From positions 930,001 through 994,000 of the forward strand of contig NZ_AP019781.1 in assembly GCF_019669965.1 (NCBI RefSeq): 64,000 nucleotides of DNA. The letters run 5' to 3'. Positions 1 to 6,955 of this stretch are shown piece by piece. Source of the stretch: Methanoculleus chikugoensis (lineage in GTDB: Archaea > Halobacteriota > Methanomicrobia > Methanomicrobiales > Methanoculleaceae). Position numbers and translations under genes: made by a program. Positions within the stretch are counted from its first letter, which is position 1; each line of letters opens with the position of its first letter. A model generated the notes under the pieces. The model was given only the letters and a program-made list of their open reading frames with translations. It was not told the DNA's origin and did not search any database.

Positions 1-1278
1 TCCCGTGTGCAGGAACGTCGAGTCGCCGATGGTCGAGACCACGGGGCGCTCCTCCCCCGACCGGGCGATCCCGCTCCCGACGGTGATCGAGGCGCCCATG
101 CAGATGGTGGTGTCCACCGCGCCGAGCTGGAGCCCGAGGGTGTAGCACCCGATGTCGCTCGGGAAGATGCCGTCGCGGAAGACCTTCCGCATCGCGTAAA
201 ACGTCGGCCGGTGCATGCACCCGGCGCAGAGGATCGGCGGACGGGGCGGGACTCCCGGGACCGGGGCTGCCGCCGGGAAGGTCGCCGTGGGGGTTATGCC
301 CGCCTTCCCGAGGGCGGCGGCGACGGTCGCCGGGGTGAACTCCCCTTCATACGGAACCGTGCCGTCGATCTTACCGAAGACCTCGGTCTTTGTCGCCACC
401 TGCCGGACAACCTCCTCGACGACCGGATCGAGTTCTTCGACGACGAGAACCTTATCGTGCCGGTCGACGAAGTCCCGGAGCCACTCCTCGTCGATCGGGT
501 AGGCGCCGACGATCGCGAGCGAGACGTCGGCGGGGAGCACTTCCCGGACGTAGGCGGCCGAGACGCCGCTCGCGACGACGGCGGTTTTGCCCCGGATGGT
601 GTGGCGGTTGTAGCCGAGTTCGACCAGCCGCCGCTTGAGGTCTGGCTGTTTTTCGTTCAGTTTCTTGTGCAGCACCCGGGTATGCGCGGGGATGACCACG
701 TACTGCTTCGGGTCGCGCCGGAACTCGGCGGCCCGGTGCTCGGTGCCGACCTCTCCGAGGTCGACGTCGCCCTTCGAGTGACAGATCCGGGTGGTGGGGC
801 GGAAGATCACCGGCAGACCGAACTCTTCGGAGAGGGCGAAGGCGTCCCGCATCATATCGTGCGCCTCCTGAACCGATGCCGGGTCGAGGCAGGGGAGCCG
901 GGCGAAGTGCGCGTAGCGCCGGGTATCCTGCTCGTTCTGGGAACTGTGCGCGAAGGGGTCGTCGGCGGAGAGGATGACGAACCCGCCGGTCACCCCGGTG
1001 TATGCGCTCGTCATCAGGGGGTCGGCCGCCACGTTCAGCCCGACGTGCTTCATGGTGCAGAGCGCGCGAACCCCGCACCAGGCGGCGGCGAGCGCGTTCT
1101 CGAAGGCGACCTTCTCGTTCGTGGACCACTCCACGGTGAAGGGCCGCTCCTTCTGCACCCGGAGGACGTCGATCACTTCGGAGGACGGCGTGCCGGGATA
1201 ACCGCTGGCAAAATCGATGTTTGCCTCAAGGCACGCGTGAGCGATGCCCTCGTTTCCGAGTAGGTACCGTATTGCCAT
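1..1278 (-). CDS. iorA: indolepyruvate ferredoxin oxidoreductase alpha subunit (partial)
   Basis: Cytoplasmic TPP enzyme that oxidatively decarboxylates aryl pyruvates from aromatic amino acids, giving aryl-acetyl-CoA and reduced ferredoxin; methanogens can run it in reverse to assimilate aryl acids. The frame runs off the left edge. It starts at an ATG at 1276-1278, with GAGTGG four bases upstream as a possible ribosome binding site, and 426 codons are present where the family usually has about 600. LLGNEG (residues 6-11) and GYPGTPSSEV (26-35) mark the N-terminal domain, and GDSTF (418-422) is the TPP/Mg motif. The end of the TPP domain and the usual C-terminal 4Fe-4S domain lie outside, as would iorB if it follows. 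Confidence 0.95.
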   Translation of the reverse strand, partial: MAIRYLLGNEGIAHACLEANIDFASGYPGTPSSEVIDVLRVQKERPFTVEWSTNEKVAFENALAAAWCGVRALCTMKHVGLNVAADPLMTSAYTGVTGGFVILSADDPFAHSSQNEQDTRRYAHFARLPCLDPASVQEAHDMMRDAFALSEEFGLPVIFRPTTRICHSKGDVDLGEVGTEHRAAEFRRDPKQYVVIPAHTRVLHKKLNEKQPDLKRRLVELGYNRHTIRGKTAVVASGVSAAYVREVLPADVSLAIVGAYPIDEEWLRDFVDRHDKVLVVEELDPVVEEVVRQVATKTEVFGKIDGTVPYEGEFTPATVAAALGKAGITPTATFPAAAPVPGVPPRPPILCAGCMHRPTFYAMRKVFRDGIFPSDIGCYTLGLQLGAVDTTICMGASITVGSGIARSGEERPVVSTIGDSTFLHTG

Positions 1279-1694
1279 TGTTCCACTCAACTGTACTTCT
1301 ATTGTCGGGTTTCAACATAGCGCTTTGGATGCCTGTCCGGAACAATCCGGTGCCGAAATGCCGGGTATTGGGGGGCAGCCGCGACGGGCCGCATCCGTTG
1401 CAACCCATCGTTCTCCGGGGGATGAAGGCGTTCTCTCCCGGGGTTTGATCACGGACGCCTCTTCCTCAGGATATGCGCATTGCCCGCGGCAGGGGCGGCG
1501 ATGATCGCAACGCCTCTGCTCGCCCCGATGCAGCCATGCGCGACGGTTTTCGTCCCGGGAGGGTACTCACTCCTGGACTGTTGCCCCTGTCGGTTCTTCA
1601 GTGATGTCACACTCAGGCGATTCCGGGCAGGGTTCTTGCACAACCTTTAAATTGAAGATTATACAACATTTATAGGCACTACTACAAGTGCGTC
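1279..1694. other. intergenic stretch, promoters of iorA and tRNA-Ile
   Basis: No gene is supported here. Short open frames have no recognisable product and no conserved start. The left end carries the upstream region of iorA. At the right end, TTTATAGG at 1669-1676 lies about 22 bases before the tRNA-Ile 5' end, the usual TATA spacing for an archaeal tRNA promoter. Confidence 0.6.
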
Positions 1695-1767
1695 GGGCCC
1701 GTAGCATAGCCGGTGGTGCACCCGGCTGATAACCGGGAGGTCGTGCGTTCGAATCGCACCGGGCCCA
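1695..1767 (+). tRNA. tRNA-Ile (GAT anticodon)
   Basis: A complete cloverleaf can be folded. The acceptor GGGCCCG (1695-1701) pairs with CGGGCCC (1760-1766), and A1767 is the discriminator. The D stem is GCAT/GTGC. The anticodon stem CCCGG/CCGGG encloses the loop CTGATAA, giving anticodon GAT at 1728-1730. The variable loop is AGGTC and the T arm is GTGCG-TTCGAAT-CGCAC. CCA is not encoded and there is no intron. A TATA-like TTTATAGG sits about 25 bases upstream. Confidence 0.98.
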
Positions 1768-1809
1768 TCGTTTCTCATTCTAGCTTGTTTTCAGGAGTTG
1801 TTCGAACAC

Positions 1810-1845
1810 GGCTGATAACTAGGTGGTCGTGCGCTCAAATCTCAC
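1810..1845 (+). pseudogene. decayed copy of the tRNA-Ile 3' half
   Basis: These 36 bases match tRNA-Ile positions 1724-1759 (3' side of the anticodon stem, the loop with GAT, the variable loop and most of the T arm) at 30 of 36 positions without gaps. The copy lies 86 bases downstream in the same orientation. It lacks an acceptor stem and D arm, and three of the mismatches break stem pairs, so it is not a functional tRNA. It may be an old att-type duplication left by an integrative element, or a simple tandem duplication remnant. Confidence 0.7.
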
Positions 1846-1979
1846 GGCCTCGCTGTCCTCTTTACTGTATATCTACTTGGTCTCCTATTCAAAATTCATG
1901 CTGTATCCGAGGTTCTCCGGCAATATCGTCTCTCGTTTAACATCGCGGGAAACGGGAGGCGATGCACGAGCGCACCCGT

Positions 1980-3263
1980 TCAGCCCGAAGCCTGTAGCCG
2001 CCGGTAGACGATGTGCTCGAGCAGTAAGACCGTGACAATACCCACAACGAAACCATTCGTGATCAGCGGGCGAATGAGTGCCGGAAACCCTGCGGCGACC
2101 TCCGGGGGCAGGAAGGCCACCAGCGTCCCGAGAAGGAGGGGGATGCCGACGACCAGCCCTCCGTCGAACGTCCCGACCGTCCCGCTCTCCTGGCCGAGCA
2201 TGAGCCCCGCCGCAATCTGGGCGGCCATGACGTAAGTGAGGACGACGCCGATGACGGGTGCCGGGATGCTCTCCAGGTAGCCGATGGCAAGGGGCGATGC
2301 GGCCACGAGCCCGAGCCCGACCGCGGCCGGGACGAGGGCGAACCGTGACGCGCACCCGGTGGCGGCGATGATGCCCGGGGAGAGCGAGAAGTTCACCGGG
2401 CCGATCACTCCTGTAACACCCGCAAGGGCGTTCCCGAGGCCGGTGACGGCCACCCCGCGGTTCACCCGTTCGCCCATTCCCTCGGCTTTGAGCAAACTGC
2501 CCACCGACTGGATCGACCCGAGGTCATTCGTGGCGAGCGCGAGGTAGCAGATCAGGAACGCTGCGAGCACCCCGGCGTCGGGCACGGCGAGCGGTGCGAG
2601 CAGGTTTTCAGGCAGCGCGACGAGAGCGGTATCCGCGGGCGGCAGAGAGACCGCCCCGAAGAGAGCGATGTAGACCGGGGTGCCGAGGAGGATCGCCCAG
2701 AGCGGCAGGGTTGACTTCCATACCCCTTTGAGAAATCCGTGTGCGGCGAAGAGGACGAGCGCAAACGCGACGGCAAAGAGGAAGGTCTGCGTCGCCGGAA
2801 CCGTGCCGCCGCCGTCCGTGATGAGATCGAGGATGATGGGTGCGAGGGTGAACGCGATGAGCATGAGGACGACCGCGATCACCCGGGGCGTGAAGAGGCG
2901 TCTGAGGTGTCCGATGAGGCCGGTCGCCGCAAGTCCGGTGAGGAGGAGCCCGCCGATCGCCAGCGACGCATTGATGGCCGGAAACCCTGCATCGAGGCTT
3001 GCAAGGATGCCGACCAGGAGCACCGTCGCCGGTCCGAGCACCAGGGGGAGCCGGTGCCCGAGATACACCTGCGCGAGCAGCACCAGCGCAACGAGGAGGA
3101 AGAGTCTCTGGAGGTACGGGACGGCCGATCCCCCGGCTTCGAGCCCGGCAACTACCCTGCCGGTGATGAGGACGAGGGGTACGCTCACCGCCAGCCACTG
3201 CAGACCGAAGATGAGGAGCGATGCCGGCCGCGGCCGGTCGTCGATGCCGTAAGAGAACTCCAT
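1980..3263 (-). CDS. NCS2-family (xanthine/uracil-type) permease
   Basis: Integral membrane protein of 427 residues, almost entirely hydrophobic with about 12-14 membrane segments, as expected for nucleobase:cation symporter-2 transporters that import uracil, xanthine or related bases. The N-terminal YGIDDRP followed by LLIFGLQW, and the central NDLGS segment in the position of the substrate-binding helices, fit the family. The usual NXG signature is altered, so the substrate cannot be read from the sequence. The ATG at 3261-3263 has GGAG eight bases upstream. It stands alone, between the tRNA-Ile region and a repeat-containing spacer. Uracil/xanthine is the family default, not shown here. 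Confidence 0.85.
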   Translation of the reverse strand: MEFSYGIDDRPRPASLLIFGLQWLAVSVPLVLITGRVVAGLEAGGSAVPYLQRLFLLVALVLLAQVYLGHRLPLVLGPATVLLVGILASLDAGFPAINASLAIGGLLLTGLAATGLIGHLRRLFTPRVIAVVLMLIAFTLAPIILDLITDGGGTVPATQTFLFAVAFALVLFAAHGFLKGVWKSTLPLWAILLGTPVYIALFGAVSLPPADTALVALPENLLAPLAVPDAGVLAAFLICYLALATNDLGSIQSVGSLLKAEGMGERVNRGVAVTGLGNALAGVTGVIGPVNFSLSPGIIAATGCASRFALVPAAVGLGLVAASPLAIGYLESIPAPVIGVVLTYVMAAQIAAGLMLGQESGTVGTFDGGLVVGIPLLLGTLVAFLPPEVAAGFPALIRPLITNGFVVGIVTVLLLEHIVYRRLQASG

Positions 3264-3880
3264 TGTAGCGGCTCCCGGCGAAACGACCGGCCCCGGGGTG
3301 GAGCACGGAGCGTTCCGGCCTATAATGATGATATTCCCCTCTCAGCCTCCATAATAGTTCCCATTTCAGCGGGAGAAGGCCTGAGCCGGATGGAGGATAT
3401 GGGGCGCGGTGCGCCCGGGTGTTTGGCGGTATCTCTTTGTAGCCCCCACCCCTGCTTCTACCCTGTAGAACTCTCCCGTAGTCACCACCAATTCAGTATA
3501 TCCGTTGTAACCCCGGTGCAGGGCGGAGTACGGTACTGGATCCACCCGTAGTCACCACCAATTCAGTATATCCGTTGTAACCCCCACCCCACCCGGCCTT
3601 CGGCCTGCCCGAGGGGCGGGGGCAGTCATGGCGATACTCCCATGAAAGCCGTACAGGAGAGGTGAGCCATACATTGCTCCCTCCCCCGTCTCTGTCGCGT
3701 AAGAGGGAGGCCTGTCACTCTCCCTCCTACCCTACAGGATAAGGCCCGGCGCCATCTCATGGTCGTTTCCGCACAAACCGATGGTTTGATGCCCCGTGGC
3801 CGGGAATTGATCGGTATGTTTTCACCCGGTCATGCGGCTGGATCCTGTATTCGTCCCGGCATCGAGCGGAGGAGCCGGGC
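3264..3880. other. 617-bp spacer with repeats, no gene
   Basis: No coding region is supported. The stretch holds the 40-bp direct repeat pair (3475-3584) and one copy of a G-rich dispersed element (about 3580-3650) that resembles sequence at 29,705-29,850. The right end contains the upstream region of the ABC transporter operon, including its GGAGGAG ribosome binding site. Confidence 0.6.
3475..3584. repeat. pair of identical 40-bp direct repeats
   Basis: A 40-base unit beginning CCCGTAGTCACCACC and ending CGTTGTAACCCC occurs at 3475-3514 and again, identical, at 3545-3584, separated by 30 unique bases. The unit has no strong internal palindrome, no third copy is seen in this window, and no cas gene is present. 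The repeat/spacer lengths resemble a minimal CRISPR, but two copies are not enough to call one. It could equally be a duplicated regulatory or mobile-element end. Confidence 0.85.
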
Positions 3881-4813
3881 GTGAACGCCGTCGAGGTCCG
3901 GGGCCTCTCGCGGTCCTTCGACGGCCGCGATATCCTCCGCGACGTCTCGTTCACCGTCGGGCATGGGGAGATCTTCGGCTACCTCGGCCCGAACGGCGCC
4001 GGGAAGACCACGACCATCCGGATCCTGCTCGGCCTCCTCGCCCCCGGCGCGGGCGATGTCCGGGTCCTCGGGAGGGACCTCGCCGCCGACGACGATGCGC
4101 GTGCGCGAGTCGGGGTGCTCTTCGAGAACAACGGCCTTGCCGACCGGATGAGCGCCGCGGACAACCTGGCCTACTACGCCGGGCTCTACGGCGTCGACGA
4201 CCCGGCGGAGCGGATCGACGAACTCCTCGCGCTCGTCGATCTCGCCGACCGGCGGAACGACCCGGTCGGGACGTTCTCGACCGGGATGAAGAGGAAACTC
4301 GGTATCGCCCGGGCGATCCTCCACCGCCCGGAGATCCTCTTCCTCGACGAACCCTCTTCCGGCCTCGACCCCGGCGCGCAGAGGATGGTCCGCGACCTCA
4401 TCCTCGAACTCTCCCGCCGGGAGGAGATGACCGTCTTCTTAAACTCCCACCACCTCGACGAGGTCCAGCGGATCTGCTCCACGGTCGCGATCCTCGCCGA
4501 GGGCAGGATCCGCGCCTTCGACTCGGTGGAGAACCTCACCGCGGCATCAGGCCGTCCGGCCGTGACGGTCGCCCTCACCGACCCCGGCGATCGCGCCCGC
4601 GCGTGCGAGACCGTCGGGAGCCTCCCGTTCGTTGCCGGGTGCGACGCAGACGGCGACGCCCTCCGATGCACCCTCGCCGATCCGGCCGCGATACCCGACC
4701 TCGTTGCGGCCCTTGTCGGGGCAGGGTTCCGTATCGAGGAGGTCCGCCGGTCGTCGCGGTCGCTTGAGGAGATCTACCTCGAACACGTCGGCCGGGCGGA
4801 GGGCGGGGCATGA
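3881..4813 (+). CDS. ABC transporter ATP-binding protein (ABC-2 type)
   Basis: Cytoplasmic ATPase of 310 residues that would power the membrane protein encoded immediately downstream. Walker A GPNGAGKTT lies near residue 38, the signature is FSTGMKRKL, Walker B ILFLDEPSSGLDP, and the switch His sits in NSHHLDE. The C-terminal 80 residues form the extra domain common in multidrug or antibiotic exporters of the CcmA/NatA type. The start is GTG at 3881, chosen because GGAGGAG lies about eight bases upstream. The stop overlaps the next start as ATGA. Export of a drug, lipid or Na+ is possible; the substrate cannot be read from sequence. Confidence 0.93.
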   Translation: MNAVEVRGLSRSFDGRDILRDVSFTVGHGEIFGYLGPNGAGKTTTIRILLGLLAPGAGDVRVLGRDLAADDDARARVGVLFENNGLADRMSAADNLAYYAGLYGVDDPAERIDELLALVDLADRRNDPVGTFSTGMKRKLGIARAILHRPEILFLDEPSSGLDPGAQRMVRDLILELSRREEMTVFLNSHHLDEVQRICSTVAILAEGRIRAFDSVENLTAASGRPAVTVALTDPGDRARACETVGSLPFVAGCDADGDALRCTLADPAAIPDLVAALVGAGFRIEEVRRSSRSLEEIYLEHVGRAEGGA

Positions 4814-5511
4814 GCACGCTCTCCGTCATCGCCCGCCGGGAGATAAGGCTCGCCCTCCGGAACCGGGGCGTCCTCATCACCGCGTTCATCTTCGCTATCT
4901 GGTTCCCGGTCATGACCGCCCTCGGCATCGCCGCGGCAGCCGGTGGAGACGCCGCGGCTGTTGCCGGCGGCATCGCAGCGATCACCCTCCCGGTCGGGGT
5001 CTTCATGGGCTATATCTTCTGCTCCGACGCCTTCCTCCGCGAGAAGCGGGACGGCACCATCGAGACCCTCCTCTGCGCCCCGGTCTCGCTCCAGCGTCTC
5101 TGGGAGGGGAAAGCCCTCGGGGTCGTCGTCCCGGCGTACCTGACGACCCTCCTCGCGGCCGCGGTGAGCATGGGGGCAGCCTCTGCTCTGGCGGACGCTC
5201 CCATCGCCGCCGAACCCCTGCTCCTCCTCCACCTCGCGGCCGTCGTTCCGGTCTGGATCGCCGCCGCGGCCGGGCTCATCGGCGCGGCCCAGCTCGCGCT
5301 CGGGATGCGGGAGAACCAGATCCTCGGGTTCGCCTTCATATTCGGGTTCATCTTCCTGATCGGCGGGCTCCAGGCCGTTTTATCCGGCGGGTCGGGAATC
5401 TCGGCGACGGCGGAGGCGGTCCTCGCGGTCGTGGGCCTGGCGTTCCTTGCCCTCGCCCGCTTCATCGCCGGGAAGGTGACGAAGGAGCGGATCGTCCGAA
5501 CAATTCCGTAA
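4810..5511 (+). CDS. ABC-2 type transporter permease
   Basis: Membrane subunit of 233 residues with about six hydrophobic helices, typical of ABC-2 permeases. After the first helix comes a polar stretch with SDAFLREKRDGTIETLL, the conserved cytoplasmic coupling region of ABC-2 proteins. It overlaps the ATPase gene by four bases, so the two are almost certainly co-translated as one exporter. The C terminus is basic and cytoplasmic. It is convergent with the serine hydrolase gene, whose stop lies 19 bases beyond. Substrate unknown. Confidence 0.92.
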   Translation: MSTLSVIARREIRLALRNRGVLITAFIFAIWFPVMTALGIAAAAGGDAAAVAGGIAAITLPVGVFMGYIFCSDAFLREKRDGTIETLLCAPVSLQRLWEGKALGVVVPAYLTTLLAAAVSMGAASALADAPIAAEPLLLLHLAAVVPVWIAAAAGLIGAAQLALGMRENQILGFAFIFGFIFLIGGLQAVLSGGSGISATAEAVLAVVGLAFLALARFIAGKVTKERIVRTIP

Positions 5512-5530
5512 AAATATGGAACGGGCCGGC

Positions 5531-6754
5531 CTATTGCCCGGCCGCCGTCCCTTCCCTGAGATACCGGAGGACCGGGGCGAGGACCTCCTCATTCACCGCG
5601 CCCGCTTTTGCCGCAGAGTTGCTGTTCATGGCGATGTAGGTGTCCTTCTCGGCCCAGTAGTAGAGTATCGTGTACGAGCCGTAGTACCCGCCGGTATGGC
5701 CGTAGAGGGTCAGGCCCTCCGATGCGTTCTGCTGCGTGAAGTATCCATAACCGCACCCGACGCTCAACTCCCCGAGACCGGGCACCAACCCGATCTTCTG
5801 AGACTGCGGGGAGGTGTTCTCCATCGCCGCAAGCGATGCCGGGCTGATCAGCGCTCCCGAGCGGAGTGCACGGTGGAACCTGTTGAGATCGGCCGTCGTG
5901 CTCACGATATCCCCGGCGCCCCGGTCGAACTGGATGTAGAGGTCGCTGAAGTCCATGACGGTGCCGTCTTCTTCGCTTTCCTGTGCCCGCATATGCGGCC
6001 CGGGGATGTGATTGATCCGGTGGACAAACGTATCGTTCATCCCCGCCGGGACGAGGATGTTGCGGGTGACGTAGTCCTCGTAGGGGACGCCGGCCGCCTC
6101 GTCGACGATCAGCGTGAGAAGGATGTAGTTCACGTTCGAGTAGGTGTACCCCGTTCCCGGCGGGTAGAGGGGGCCTGCATCGAGGCCCTGCCGCATCCCT
6201 TCCTGGTAGGGGATCGGGGTATCGGGGTTCATGTACTCTTCGAGGACGATCGCGTTCTCGTCGTAGTCCGCGATCCCGCTCGTGTGGTCGAGGAGGTGGC
6301 GGACGGTGATTGTGTTGCTCTCCGGGATCGCCTCCGCCACGCCCGCCGGGAGCCAGCGGTCGATGGGGTCGTCGAGCGAGAGCTTTCCGTCCTCGGCAAG
6401 CTGCTGAACCGCGACGCTCGTGAAGGTCTTTGTCACGCTCGCGATGATGAACCGCATCTCCGGCGTCGCCGGCATCGCGGGGGAGAGCGAGGCGTTGCCG
6501 GCCGCGTGGCTCCAGGTCCATCCCGGCGTCGAGATCTCGATCAGGGTGCCGGGGACGCCGGCGCTCACAACCCCGGCCGAGACGATCGACTCGAGATCGG
6601 AGGCTACCGCCGTGGGCGGGGGGTTTCGGTAGGCGTCGCCCGCTTCCTGCACGGGTCCGGTGCTCTGCATGCACCCGGAGGTGAGGACTGCCGCGGCTAC
6701 GGTGATGCCGATGAGAAGGAGGATATATGGCTTTGCATAGGGAAAGAGGCGCAT
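5531..6754 (-). CDS. lipoprotein serine hydrolase, beta-lactamase/DD-peptidase family
   Basis: Predicted exported, lipid-anchored hydrolase of 407 residues. The start at 6752-6754 places a signal peptide with lipobox LTSGC (Cys28) at the N terminus; a longer frame upstream adds 38 residues without signal character. The three active-site motifs of class C beta-lactamase-like enzymes are present: SVTK (Ser106, Lys109), YSN near residue 195, and HTG near 353 in place of KTG. Archaea lack murein, so the substrate is probably a peptide or ester rather than a peptidoglycan peptide (inference). It stands alone, divergent from the regulator gene at 6956. Confidence 0.9.
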   Translation of the reverse strand: MRLFPYAKPYILLLIGITVAAAVLTSGCMQSTGPVQEAGDAYRNPPPTAVASDLESIVSAGVVSAGVPGTLIEISTPGWTWSHAAGNASLSPAMPATPEMRFIIASVTKTFTSVAVQQLAEDGKLSLDDPIDRWLPAGVAEAIPESNTITVRHLLDHTSGIADYDENAIVLEEYMNPDTPIPYQEGMRQGLDAGPLYPPGTGYTYSNVNYILLTLIVDEAAGVPYEDYVTRNILVPAGMNDTFVHRINHIPGPHMRAQESEEDGTVMDFSDLYIQFDRGAGDIVSTTADLNRFHRALRSGALISPASLAAMENTSPQSQKIGLVPGLGELSVGCGYGYFTQQNASEGLTLYGHTGGYYGSYTILYYWAEKDTYIAMNSNSAAKAGAVNEEVLAPVLRYLREGTAAGQ

Positions 6755-6921
6755 AGATTTTCGTATGGTTTTTTCGGTTATATGGTATCTCCTTTGAGGG
6801 GCGTATGGTGCATCGCTGCCGGCAGACGTCGGTCCCGGGCTGTTACTCGGCACCTGTGAGGGGAACATCGGGGGGAAAGGCCGTGTGTTCGGGCTGTTTT
6901 ATCCCGGGTGCCGGCGTGGAT

Positions 6922-6955
6922 AAGGTATATATGGTGCTGTACCTTCTCCGCTCCC
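6922..6955 (+). promoter_or_regulatory. TATA promoter of a leaderless regulator gene
   Basis: AAGGTATATATGG around 6922-6934 is a strong archaeal TATA box. Transcription would start about 25 bases on, at or next to the ATG at 6956, and no ribosome binding site is visible. A leaderless mRNA is therefore predicted. Confidence 0.6.

Noticed and set aside
7-1263. Long plus-strand open frame of 418 codons
   Set aside because: It is antisense to iorA, Arg/Asp/Gly-rich with no motif; a product of the high G+C on the opposite strand.
1810-1845. Second functional tRNA-Ile
   Set aside because: No acceptor stem or D arm and broken stem pairs; only the 3' half is recognisable.
3475-3584. CRISPR array
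   Set aside because: Only two repeat copies, no palindromic repeat core, no cas genes anywhere in the window. Reported as a direct repeat pair.
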